Source: JBHHYU01 sp046757725 (GTDB lineage Bacteria > Desulfobacterota > Binatia > UBA9968). From it: a DNA stretch of 22,453 nucleotides. The first letter of the stretch is position 1; every line of letters starts with the position of its first letter. This document shows, piece after piece, positions 6,269 to 14,312 of this stretch. The position numbers and the translations under genes were made by a program. The DNA is taken from contig JBHHYU010000046.1 of assembly GCA_046757725.1 (NCBI GenBank), forward strand, positions 1-22,453, given 5' to 3'. Below the pieces are notes generated by a model. It worked only from the letters and a program-made list of their open reading frames with translations. It searched no databases and was not told the DNA's origin.

Positions 6269-8530
6269 CTATGGTGCCTGATCTTCGAAGACTCGGGGAA
6301 GGATAACTTTGAACACGGAGCCTTCGTTGACAGTACTCGTGACTTCAATGCTACCACCTAAACGGTCTAATAGCCGTTTGACGATTACCAAGCCTAACCC
6401 TACCCCTTGCCACCTAGAAGAGGAGGGGGCCGCGACCTGATGAAAAGGTTCGAAAATATCCGTAAGCTCCGTCTCCGGAATTCCTTGTCCAGTATCTGCA
6501 ACTTCAAACCAGATACGATCGCCACTCGATTCAATGCCTGCCCGGAAACTCACGCGCCCCTTCTCGGTATACTTGATGGCATTGGTCAAAAGATTGTGCA
6601 GAACCTCTTTGACCTTATGTCCATCGGCCCGTACCAAACACTGTGCCTCTACTCCCCATTGAAACTCTAATCCTTTTGCGTGTGCGAGAATTGAGATGTT
6701 GGTCCCCAGTTCTGAAACAAGTTCTTTCAGCTTAAATGTCTCGATGTCCAGCGAGACCTTCCCGGCCTCCAGGCGCGAAAGACTCAGAGTCTGATTGAGC
6801 ATAGCAAGAAGATCTTCAGCGTTTCTCTTGAGCAACTGAATTCTTGCATTCAGTTCCGCGGTAATAGGTCCAAAATAGCCTTCCAGAATAAGGTTGATGT
6901 GACCGATAATGACGTCGACTGGGGTGCGGATATCGTGTGAAAATGTGTTTAAAAAATCCACCTTTGTCTGTAACGCCTTGGAAATCGTATCCACCAGCAT
7001 GGCTCCGTCAATGGCAATAGATGCCGCTGAGGCCAGTTCCTGTAGAACACGAATCTCATCGGGCCGAAAACGCCGCGGCAACAGGGTCACAACGGTAAGC
7101 ACGCCGAGTGCTTTTTGATCCTTTCCAACGAGCGGAACACCACCAAAACTCCGCATCCCGAGATCCTTGGCAAAACTATCACGGACAAATTTCTTATCTC
7201 GCTGAAGATCCGGAATCAGGAGCGGCTTCTTCTGTTTCAAGATCCACTCCTGTTTTGTACCCGCAACGATCGGAAGGGTTTCAGAACGGATCTTCATACC
7301 AACGCCAGGTGGACGCGCTAGAGACTGGACAGTGCGCCGCTTATTTTCACCTAGAACCCCTATGGTGGCCATGTCTACTTTAAAAAAGTCGACGATTTTC
7401 TGAGTCAGGCGGTCCAGCAATGCCTGGAGATCCAGATTGTGAACGCCGGAAAGAATCTGATGGACAAGTTCTTTTTCCTCCAGCAGCTTGAGTTTATGAA
7501 ATGCTATGCCGACTTGCTCGGCTATTCCCTGGAGAAGCCACACCTCCTCTGCAGAAAACTTTCCCACTTCCCGGCGTCTTACCGAGAGAACCCCCATGAT
7601 GTGTCCTCTCAATTCCAAGGGCACACCCAAAAAGGCTTTGTACCCACGCCTTAAGGGTACGGGTTCCTGCTCACGGAGCTGGAAGGATACGTTTTTAATG
7701 TCCTTTATCACCAGAGGCCGTCTAAGTTGAATCACCCGCCCAACTAGGCACTTGCCTTTGCCCAGAGAGGACTTGCGATTAAACCTGCTGCCCGCCTGCG
7801 CCGCTAAATAGAGATTTTCTCCCTCCAGGACACTGATTCCGGCCCAATCTGCCAGCAAGAGGGCTTTGGCTTTCCGAGCGGCCCTGCGAAAGAGGTCGGT
7901 TGCGGCCGAGGCAGACCCGAATTCGAGACTCAAACGCGAGAGATTCTCCAATTGAGACCTCCTGTGCTCCGCTTGGCTGGTGACCCTGATTCTTTCACAG
8001 GCACTGCCAATCTGTCGTCCGAGGGCTGAAAAGAGGCGAAAAACAGGTTTCTTAAAGCTGTAAGGTTTATGACTGGATAGACAAAAGATTCCGCTAGGCC
8101 GACCGCTGGCCCGAATCGGGATATAGGCGATGGCATGGAGCCTCTCTCTTTTAATCGTAGAGGCGAAGGAATATTGGGGACTAATCCTGTGCAGTGCCAC
8201 AGGTTTCCCTGTCTTGAAGACCCTTCCCAGAATACCGCAGTCAATTCGCGCTTTGGCCATGTCGGAGGCGAAACGGCGGGAAACACCAACCGTGTAAAGT
8301 AACTCCATGGTCACGCCTTCGTCTTTGAGAAGATAGACTCCCGCCGAATCCATGCCAACGAGTTGAAGGATTTTTGGCAAGGTTTTTTTCAAGGCCTTCT
8401 CCAGCGATAGCTCGCCAGCGAGCACTTCTCCTATCTGAGCTAGAATTAGAAGGTTCTCCCTCTCATTGCCCACAACGCACCTCGTTAACCTCAGATGTTC
8501 TCGCATACCAATTGGAGGTGCCAAGACCAC
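6269..8530 (-). CDS. Soluble sensor histidine kinase with three GAF domains
   Basis: About 753 residues with no membrane helix or signal peptide, so a cytoplasmic sensor. Three GAF domains are seen at about 25-185, 195-350 and 355-515, each ending in a G-x-[LF]-x-[LV] strand (PSGIFCLSS, IMGVLSVRR, ALGVLTVVT). The kinase core follows: H box NTFSHDIRTP with the phospho-accepting H532, N box EVLHNLLTNAIKYTEKG with N646 and N650, G1 VADTGQGIP (D679), F box IFEPFHQ and G2 GVGLGLVIVKRL. It is complete through all ATP-binding boxes and has no receiver domain, so it should pass phosphate to a response regulator, none of which is in the window. The start is uncertain: GTG 8530 has GAGG directly abutting it, TTG 8524 has GAGG at a good six-base spacing, and ATG 8506 lacks a ribosome site. 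None affects a domain. Ligands of the GAFs cannot be told. Confidence 0.95.
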   Translation of the reverse strand: MVLAPPIGMREHLRLTRCVVGNERENLLILAQIGEVLAGELSLEKALKKTLPKILQLVGMDSAGVYLLKDEGVTMELLYTVGVSRRFASDMAKARIDCGILGRVFKTGKPVALHRISPQYSFASTIKRERLHAIAYIPIRASGRPSGIFCLSSHKPYSFKKPVFRLFSALGRQIGSACERIRVTSQAEHRRSQLENLSRLSLEFGSASAATDLFRRAARKAKALLLADWAGISVLEGENLYLAAQAGSRFNRKSSLGKGKCLVGRVIQLRRPLVIKDIKNVSFQLREQEPVPLRRGYKAFLGVPLELRGHIMGVLSVRRREVGKFSAEEVWLLQGIAEQVGIAFHKLKLLEEKELVHQILSGVHNLDLQALLDRLTQKIVDFFKVDMATIGVLGENKRRTVQSLARPPGVGMKIRSETLPIVAGTKQEWILKQKKPLLIPDLQRDKKFVRDSFAKDLGMRSFGGVPLVGKDQKALGVLTVVTLLPRRFRPDEIRVLQELASAASIAIDGAMLVDTISKALQTKVDFLNTFSHDIRTPVDVIIGHINLILEGYFGPITAELNARIQLLKRNAEDLLAMLNQTLSLSRLEAGKVSLDIETFKLKELVSELGTNISILAHAKGLEFQWGVEAQCLVRADGHKVKEVLHNLLTNAIKYTEKGRVSFRAGIESSGDRIWFEVADTGQGIPETELTDIFEPFHQVAAPSSSRWQGVGLGLVIVKRLLDRLGGSIEVTSTVNEGSVFKVILPRVFEDQAP

Positions 8531-8822
8531 CCTCGTGGGTCAGGAAGGGCAACAACAGCACCAATGACTCAAAGTAAGATTTTAGGAAGGGAAGCATTGG
8601 GGATGGTAACGCGCTTAGGAAAAAAACGATGCTGTGAAAGCCGAACTTTCACGATGGAACCACAGAAAATTACGCGTCTCATTTCTAATGATAGGACACG
8701 GGGAAACTTGCCTGTATGAAAACAAATTTATCGAATCTTACGTCAATAAACTGGTGGATACAAGGAATCTTCCTCTCTATGTGCTTTGCTTGCCTCCGCC
8801 GATATGTTAAAAAGTTGTTCCA
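8531..8822. other. Divergent spacer between the histidine kinase and the DUF255 gene
   Basis: About 290 bases hold the promoters of two divergent genes, but I find no hexamer pair good enough to call and no RNA gene. Short plus-strand frames here have no ribosome site or recognisable product. Confidence 0.4.
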
Positions 8823-10892
8823 ATGAAGCCCAAGCACTCAAATGATCTCGTTCACGAAACCAGTCCCTATCTCCTGCAACATGCGCATAATCCCGTCGAG
8901 TGGCATCCATGGGGAGAGGATGCTCTTCGGAAGGCGAAGCAGAAGGATAAACCGATTCTTCTGAGCATCGGCTACTCCGCCTGTCACTGGTGCCACGTTA
9001 TGGAGAAGGAGTCCTTTGAAAACGAGCAAATCGCCGCCCTGATGAATCAGGATTTTGTCAATATCAAAGTAGACCGGGAGGAACGTCCCGACCTGGATGA
9101 GATCTATATGAATGCAGTGCAGATGCTCACAGGGCGTGGGGGCTGGCCAATGACAGTCTTTCTAACCCCAGAGGGAAAGCCTTTCTATGGTGGCACCTAT
9201 TTTCCCCCTGAGGATCGCTACGGGGTACCCGGCTTCCCAAAGATTCTTAACGCGGTAGCTCAGGCCTATCGAGAAAGACAGCAAGAGATAGAGAAAACTG
9301 TTGAGCAGATTCTCGCCGGTCTTAGTCGCCTCGCGAATCTTCAACAGAGTCAACATCCTTTTTCCACCGATGTCATCGTCCAGAGTGCCGAACAACTTTC
9401 TCAGGCCTACGACCACAATTACGGTGGCTTGGGACAAGCGCCGAAGTTTCCCAACCCTGGGGTTCTGGAGCTTTTTCTGCGCTACCACCGGCGCTCTCAT
9501 AGCCGCCGTTTCCTGGAAATGGCAACCTACACATTAACCAAAATGGCCGAGGGGGGAATCTATGACCATCTGGGCGGCGGTTTCCATCGTTACTCCGTAG
9601 ATGAGAAATGGTTGGTTCCCCATTTTGAGAAGATGCTCTATGACAACGCCCAGCTCACGCGCCTTTACGCGCAAGTTTTTTGCATTACCCAGGATCCCCT
9701 TTTTGAGCGCATCGCTCGAGAAACCTTGGACTACCTGCTACGCGAGATGCTCCAACCCGAAGGGGGTTTCTATTCCACCCAAGACGCCGACAGTGAAGGA
9801 AAAGAAGGAAAGTTTTTTGTTTGGCGCCCCGAAGAAATCATAGAGATCTTAGGACAGGATGTGGCCGAGATCTTCTGCCGCATTTACGACGTCACTGATT
9901 TTGGCAACTTTGAAGGACAGAATATCCTCCATCCCATCTTGACCTTGGATCAGGCATCCAGGCTCTTTAAGCGAAATATCGAAGAGCTAGAGGCAATAAT
10001 AGCGGCTGCGAGGGAAAAACTTTTTCAAGAGAGAGAGAAAAGGATAAAACCTTTTCGTGACGAGAAGATTTTAGTGTCCTGGAACGGCCTCGTACTCTCT
10101 GCCCTTGCAGAGGCCATCAAGTCCTTCACCGATCCGCGCTATGTTCAAGCAGCTGAGAGAACAGTCCATTTCATCTTCACACGGATGGTCAAGGACGGTT
10201 TACTATTCCACACATACAAAGCAGGCCAGTCCAAACTCCGTGGCTATCTCGATGACTATGCCTTTTTGACCGCTGGTCTTTTGGATCTCTATGAGGCGAC
10301 TCAGGAACGCTCCACTTTAAAACGGGCCTTACAACTGGGTGAGACAATGGTTGATGAGTTCTGGGATGATACCGCCGGCGCTTTCTTTTATACGGGAAAA
10401 TCTAATGAACAGCTTATTAGTCGGACCAAGCCGGTTTTTGACGGCGCCATACCCTCAGGAAATGCCTCAGCGGTCCACGGTCTCGTGAGGCTCTATCACT
10501 ACACGGGGAAGGAAGACTATCTCACGAAGGCGGAAAACGGCTTGCGTCTCTATTACGACATCATGGACAAGCAGCCGTTGGGTCTCGCCCACATGCTCTC
10601 AGCTTTGGAGCTGTATCTCGAGAAGCCTAAAGAGATTATTCTGCTAGGAGAAAAAAAAGATCCGGCGACGCGGGAGTTGCTGCATAAGATCCACTCTGTT
10701 TATCTCCCAAATAAAACTCTTCATGTAGTTGAACCCGGCGAGTCTTCAGCCGACGCTTCAGAAGCAATCTCCCCGCTACTAGAAGGAAAAACCCAGATAG
10801 ACGGCAAGACGACGGCTTATGTCTGCCATAACTTTACTTGTTCTCCACCGGTTACTGAGTGGAGAGATTTAAAGAAGCTGTTGGAAGAATAA
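8823..10892 (+). CDS. Thioredoxin-domain protein of the YyaL/DUF255 (SPATA20-like) family
   Basis: A 689-residue soluble protein, the typical length of this widely conserved but poorly characterised family. The N-terminal signature is complete: ETSPYLLQHAHNPVEWHPWG, then the thioredoxin-like strand PILLSIGYSACHWCHVM with C54-H-W-C57, followed by NIKVDREERPDLDEIYM and GGWPMTVFLTPEGKPFYGGTY cut across residues 95-125. From about residue 180 the chain changes to the repeated helix pairs of an (alpha/alpha)6 toroid, with APKFPNPG, GGGFHRYSVDEKWLVPHFEKMLYD and FYSTQDADSEGKEGKFFVW. The C-terminus retains the CHNFTCSPPV motif. The enzymatic activity of the family is not established. The start is fixed by the family N-terminus, although no Shine-Dalgarno precedes ATG 8823. 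Confidence 0.95.
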   Translation: MKPKHSNDLVHETSPYLLQHAHNPVEWHPWGEDALRKAKQKDKPILLSIGYSACHWCHVMEKESFENEQIAALMNQDFVNIKVDREERPDLDEIYMNAVQMLTGRGGWPMTVFLTPEGKPFYGGTYFPPEDRYGVPGFPKILNAVAQAYRERQQEIEKTVEQILAGLSRLANLQQSQHPFSTDVIVQSAEQLSQAYDHNYGGLGQAPKFPNPGVLELFLRYHRRSHSRRFLEMATYTLTKMAEGGIYDHLGGGFHRYSVDEKWLVPHFEKMLYDNAQLTRLYAQVFCITQDPLFERIARETLDYLLREMLQPEGGFYSTQDADSEGKEGKFFVWRPEEIIEILGQDVAEIFCRIYDVTDFGNFEGQNILHPILTLDQASRLFKRNIEELEAIIAAAREKLFQEREKRIKPFRDEKILVSWNGLVLSALAEAIKSFTDPRYVQAAERTVHFIFTRMVKDGLLFHTYKAGQSKLRGYLDDYAFLTAGLLDLYEATQERSTLKRALQLGETMVDEFWDDTAGAFFYTGKSNEQLISRTKPVFDGAIPSGNASAVHGLVRLYHYTGKEDYLTKAENGLRLYYDIMDKQPLGLAHMLSALELYLEKPKEIILLGEKKDPATRELLHKIHSVYLPNKTLHVVEPGESSADASEAISPLLEGKTQIDGKTTAYVCHNFTCSPPVTEWRDLKKLLEE

Positions 10893-10944
10893 GTAAGGGG
10901 ATATTGGAGTGAATATAAAATAGACCGCGCCGCTTTAAAGGTGA

Positions 10945-11178
10945 CCTGAGAGACTTCTAGAGGGTTACTGTCCAGGCAAACTGGCGCGTTATCTAGGCCT
11001 CACCGGGACGGAAGCTGCAAAACCTCTTGCTGTGGCGCCACAGGCGCTGAATAACCTTGTTAATGGGAAGGCTCAGATCCGGACGGAGTCGGCTCCGTAC
11101 CTGTCGCCTCTTTCCTTTCTTCTGGCTTATGCTAGCGAGAAAGATGTGCCGGCCTTGTGTTGTAGAGCCCAGCGGTAG
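10945..11178 (+). pseudogene. Decayed HigA-type antitoxin gene (XRE helix-turn-helix relic)
   Basis: Between an in-frame TGA at 10942 and a TAG at 11176 the plus strand encodes a degraded match to HigA antitoxins of type II toxin-antitoxin modules. The core reads YLGLTGTEAAKPLAVAPQ followed at once by ALNNLVNGKAQIRTESAPYLS. Typical members read EPLGLTxTEAAKALGVxRxALxxLxNGxxGIS, so the helix-turn-helix of the XRE fold is intact in outline, with proline substitutions (AKPLAVAP) in both DNA-contact helices. The frame has no start codon, the usual HPGE motif is reduced to CPGKLAR, and the part after the helix-turn-helix is shortened (SPLSFLLAYASEKD in place of SKAFGSSPETWLxxQxAYDL). No HigB toxin gene lies upstream; yyaL ends only 52 bases before. 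The 3' end overlaps the end of the opposite-strand cyclodeaminase gene by 52 bases. Confidence 0.6.
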
Positions 11179-12098
11179 GCCCAAGAAGTGGCCGCTGTAT
11201 CCCATACGGGCATGCCCACCGATTCGAAAAGAAGAATGTCTCTCTCGGACAGACGTGCCGGTAAATTGCCGAGCACTACCTCCCCGAGTTCTGCCGCAAT
11301 CCTATCTGCAGACCAGTTCCCAGAAGCAATCATCGAGGCGTAGGGTTGGCGTGGCGGCTTACCTTCTAAAACCTCTTCCTTCCACGAGACAATGACACGT
11401 GAACGAGCAACGAGATCCTGAGGAAGCTGGCCGCTCGTGATGGAGCTGACTAGCATGCCGGGAGAAATCCAGTCGGACTCGATCACAGGTTTGCGGGAGC
11501 TTGTGGCAAGGCTGACGATCTGGGCACCCTGGATGGCTGCTCGTGCATTATCAACCGGTTCGACCTGGATACCCAACCAGGAAGTCATCTCTTTTGCAAA
11601 TCGTGTCCGGTGTTTCTCCGTCGGGCTAAACACTCGGACTTCCTCTAGCGATGGTAGAGCTCTACGTATGGCGAGGAGCTGTCCCTTCGCCTGACGCCCA
11701 CTACCGAGAAGAGCCAAGAGCTTCGCTCCCGGCTGCGCAAGAACACGAGAGGCGACCCCGGTTGGAGCACCGGTCCGCCAGACATTGAGCTCGCCACCGG
11801 CAACCAGGGCAAGCAAGTCCCCACAGTGTCCATCAAAAAAAAGACTGAAATGGGCATCCCTCCCACCGCGAAAGAGCGGAGTTACCCGTACGCCTTCACC
11901 CGCGCCAGGCACCGTGGCAGTCATAAAACGAAGCTCTCGCTTCGGGTCTACCAAAGGCATCTGAAACCGCACTTGAGTGGGCACCTTGCCGCTAATATGG
12001 GCACGTAGGGAATCTTCAATCATTTCCAGCAGCCCATCCATGGAGGACGGGTCACTGTACAGTGGTTTAAGATCTGTTTCCCTAAGAATAAGTGCCAT
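11127..12098 (-). CDS. Ornithine cyclodeaminase / mu-crystallin family NAD(P)-dependent enzyme
   Basis: A 323-residue protein of the OCD/Mu-crystallin family, which includes ornithine cyclodeaminases, alanine dehydrogenases and imine reductases. The N-terminal substrate domain opens with ILRETDLKPLYSD and carries RFMTATVPGAGEGVRVTPL, in the place of the family's RxMPAxxxGxxGxK motif; the usual lysine is an arginine (V-R-V), a possible change of substrate. The Rossmann part shows GAPTGVASRVLAQPGAKLLA, then LLGSGRQAKGQLLA, the glycine-rich nucleotide loop, and EVRVFSPT as its second strand. The start at ATG 12098 is chosen because family members begin at this point; the frame runs ten residues further to 12128. 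Neither has a clear ribosome site. Substrate cannot be predicted, and the neighbours give no pathway hint. Confidence 0.88.
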   Translation of the reverse strand: MALILRETDLKPLYSDPSSMDGLLEMIEDSLRAHISGKVPTQVRFQMPLVDPKRELRFMTATVPGAGEGVRVTPLFRGGRDAHFSLFFDGHCGDLLALVAGGELNVWRTGAPTGVASRVLAQPGAKLLALLGSGRQAKGQLLAIRRALPSLEEVRVFSPTEKHRTRFAKEMTSWLGIQVEPVDNARAAIQGAQIVSLATSSRKPVIESDWISPGMLVSSITSGQLPQDLVARSRVIVSWKEEVLEGKPPRQPYASMIASGNWSADRIAAELGEVVLGNLPARLSERDILLFESVGMPVWDTAATSWAYRWALQHKAGTSFSLA

Positions 12099-12682
12099 CA
12101 GCTCTATGTATGATGCCGCGGCGCCCATTGCAACAAGAAGTTCGAACCGACCCGAATCCGCCGAATGCCGAGATTTGTCACGATAACGAAGCAGCGTCTG
12201 CTATCTTCCAGTTCTAGCTGGCTGGGCGTGGCTTGTTTATCCACAAAAAAGAGGGGGGGGTTGACCCAACGAAGGTGCTGGCGGGGTGCACTCCGTACAA
12301 TGATAGTCCGTTGCCCAAAAACCAAGGGTAATTCAGGGTAGGGGTCCTGCCTTCACGACACAACCCTGTTGGCGACGGGGATTTTTTGCCTGTTTACACG
12401 CACTTGGCGGCGTTTACGTGTTCTTCGACTCTCTGTCAAAAAGAGTGTTTCCTCAGGAAAAAACCTTCCGGCCTAAGGCCATAGGTTACTGCCTGATGGC
12501 TACCCTCCCGTCTTCTTCGGCCGAGCTCTCCAACGGCCCGGGCCTGTGGTTCGACTTTGCTCACGACCCTGAGACTTATATGAGAAATGCCAAAACTGCG
12601 TCCAAAACATCCTGTTTAGTGAAAGCTACAATGAGCGGCATCATGGCAAACGCTTCCATAGAGCAGCTTTTCCAGTACAACT
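12099..12682. other. Gene-free region after parB with several hairpins
   Basis: No convincing protein gene is seen in these 584 bases. A 98-residue plus-strand frame (12418-12714) runs into the end of parB, and a 27-residue hydrophobic minus-strand frame (12576-12659, MEAFAMMPLIVAFTKQDVLD and on) starts 23 bases after the parB stop; neither has a good ribosome site. The stretch 12428-12538 contains consecutive short dyads: ACTCT/AGAGT, TTTCC-TCA-GGAAA, GGCC-TAA-GGCC, GGTTACTGCC-TGAT-GGCTACC (imperfect) and GGCCG/CGGCC. A DnaA box lies at 12237-12245. It could be a structured RNA, remains of a gene, or part of the origin neighbourhood. Confidence 0.45.
12237..12245 (+). promoter_or_regulatory. 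Perfect DnaA-box 9-mer
   Basis: TTATCCACA matches the consensus DnaA box exactly. It lies beyond the 3' end of parB, in the kind of neighbourhood (parAB, mnmG, mnmE) that is often close to a bacterial replication origin. I find no second box, AT-rich unwinding element or dnaA gene nearby, so a single 9-mer may be chance. Confidence 0.35.
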
Positions 12683-13537
12683 CTAACCCTTACTCCCTCC
12701 CATCACCTGGATGATGCGTTCCAAATCGGACTCACAATAATATTCGATCTCTATCTTGCCCCTACCCGACTTTGCGTGGTGTGCAATCCGAACCTTCGTG
12801 CCCAAGGAGCGCTGCAGGGTTTCGGTCAGAGAGCGCATCTCTGGGTCCGTGACAGACGCCCCTCTTTTGCTTCTCCTGCCAGGTTTAAGACGATTAACCA
12901 GCCGCTCGGTTTCACGAGTCGACAATCCCTTCGTTATAACTTTCCGGGCCATAGAGATAATTAGTGCGTTACCTTCCAGCGCGAGCAAGGCACGGGCCTG
13001 CCCTACCGGGAGTTTTCCGCAAGCCACTTCCTGCTGAACCTCTTCGGGAAGGAGAAGCAAACGCATAGAGTTAGCAATTGCCGAGCGACTCCGCCCTACT
13101 TTTCCAGCGATCTCTTCCTGGCTCCAGTCCAATTCTTTCTGAAACCGTTGAAAGGCGTTGGCTTCTTCTATGGGGTTAAGATTCTCGCGTTGGAGATTCT
13201 CGATCAAAGCAAGTTGAAACGACTCATTATCGCTTGCCTCCCGGACAATAACCGGCACTTCCCTTAACCCAGATTTTAAGGCCGCTCGCAAGCGCCGTTC
13301 TCCAGCAATCAACTCATACCCGTCCCCGCTACGGCGTACTAATAGAGGCTGAAGAATCCCTGTATCACGCACAGACGCTGCCAGCTCATCTATCTTTGCC
13401 TCATCGAAAACGTGACGCGGCTGGAAAGGATTGGATGCAATTTTACCCACCGCTACCTGAAAGTTAGGAGTATCTCGTTTCAGATCTACATCCGGGATCA
13501 AGGCCCCAAGGCCTCTACCCAGTCCCTTTTTCTGCAC
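12683..13537 (-). CDS. parB: Chromosome-partitioning protein ParB
   Basis: A 284-residue ParB/Spo0J protein, the CTP-dependent clamp that loads at parS and spreads along DNA to segregate the origin region. Layout: N-terminal KKGLGRGLGALIP, which in the family stimulates the ParA ATPase; nuclease-like CTP-binding domain with the GERRLRAA motif at about 79-86 and ENLQRENLNPIEEA at about 113-126; helix-turn-helix at about 139-162 (SQEEIAGKVGRSRSAIANS) that reads parS; a basic linker (KPGRRSKRG) and a C-terminal dimerisation domain ending IIQVMGGSKG. The start lies inside the end of parA (23-base overlap), so the two are translationally coupled. Two parS-like sites are present in the window. Confidence 0.97.
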   Translation of the reverse strand: MQKKGLGRGLGALIPDVDLKRDTPNFQVAVGKIASNPFQPRHVFDEAKIDELAASVRDTGILQPLLVRRSGDGYELIAGERRLRAALKSGLREVPVIVREASDNESFQLALIENLQRENLNPIEEANAFQRFQKELDWSQEEIAGKVGRSRSAIANSMRLLLLPEEVQQEVACGKLPVGQARALLALEGNALIISMARKVITKGLSTRETERLVNRLKPGRRSKRGASVTDPEMRSLTETLQRSLGTKVRIAHHAKSGRGKIEIEYYCESDLERIIQVMGGSKG

Positions 13538-14312
13538 TGCCAGTTTCCTCCTCTTGATTATGGATTAGTTCTGCAGCCAACTCTAAGTAATTCTGCGCTC
13601 CGGTAGATTGGACATCGTAAAGGAGAGCTGGTTTCCCGAAGCTTGGACTTTCACTCAGGCGCACGTTCCGATGGATTATGGTACGAAAAAGGCGTTCAGG
13701 AAAATGGGAGCGAATCTCTTGTGCAACCTGATGTGAGAGGCGGTTTCGGCCGTCGAACATAGTTAATAAAATTCCCTCGAGAAAGAGGCCGGGATTTAGC
13801 CTTCTCTGAACGAGTTTTAACGTCTCAAGCAGAGAGCTGAGACCTTCAAGGGCATAATACTCGCACTGCAGAGGGACGAGCAGGGAATCTGCAGCCGTGA
13901 GCGCGTTCAGGGTTAAGAGGCCCAATGAAGGAGGACAATCGAGCAGAACGTAGTCGAAATCCTGATTAACCAATTTAAGCGCTTCCTTTAGACGCCATTC
14001 CCTATTCTCGGCATCCACAAGCTCGATTTCGGCACCAATAAGATCCCTGGCGGCCGGTACAACCGAGAGAAAAGGGAGTTCGCTTTTGTGAATAACATCG
14101 CCTACAGAACTAGTATCTATAAGCACGTCGTAAAGGCTATTCGTTAAATCGGCCCGGTCAATGCCCAGTCCGGTTGTGCTATTGCCTTGGGGATCAACAT
14201 CGACTAGGAGCGTCTTCTTCCCGATAACCGAAAGGGATGCACCTAAATTAATGGCTGTCGTGGTCTTTCCCACACCTCCCTTTTGATTGGCAATAGCGAT
14301 AACCCTACGCAT
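13515..14312 (-). CDS. parA: Chromosome-partitioning ATPase ParA (Soj)
   Basis: A 265-residue Walker-type ATPase that binds nucleoid DNA nonspecifically as an ATP dimer and is released by ParB. The deviant Walker A box is at residues about 10-17 (KGGVGKTTTAINLG, with the signature first lysine), Walker A' is VDVDPQGNSTTGLG, and Walker B is VLLDCPPSLGLLTLNAL. The absence of an N-terminal helix-turn-helix marks the short chromosomal (Soj) type rather than the plasmid P1 type. The start at 14312 has no clear Shine-Dalgarno, in an AT-rich leader that carries a parS-like site 87 bases upstream. parB overlaps its end. Confidence 0.97.
   Translation of the reverse strand: MRRVIAIANQKGGVGKTTTAINLGASLSVIGKKTLLVDVDPQGNSTTGLGIDRADLTNSLYDVLIDTSSVGDVIHKSELPFLSVVPAARDLIGAEIELVDAENREWRLKEALKLVNQDFDYVLLDCPPSLGLLTLNALTAADSLLVPLQCEYYALEGLSSLLETLKLVQRRLNPGLFLEGILLTMFDGRNRLSHQVAQEIRSHFPERLFRTIIHRNVRLSESPSFGKPALLYDVQSTGAQNYLELAAELIHNQEEETGSAEKGTG

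Noticed and set aside
12140..12165. tRNA T-arm-like GGTTCGAAC on the minus strand
   Set aside because: The flanking bases do not form the five-pair T stem or an acceptor arm.
12261..12301. TTGACC and TACAAT as a promoter
   Set aside because: The spacing is 29 bases, too wide for a sigma-70 promoter.
12455..12505. Possible c-di-GMP (GEMM-I) riboswitch, from CCGGCCTAA and a following GGTTACTGCC
   Set aside because: The conserved GCAAAGCC-like core and the tetraloop receptor of that class are absent, so only a chance 9-mer resemblance is seen.
12418..12714. 98-residue plus-strand reading frame over the gap after parB
   Set aside because: No ribosome site, no recognisable family, and its end overlaps parB on the opposite strand. 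Composition (Ser, Pro rich) fits a shadow frame.
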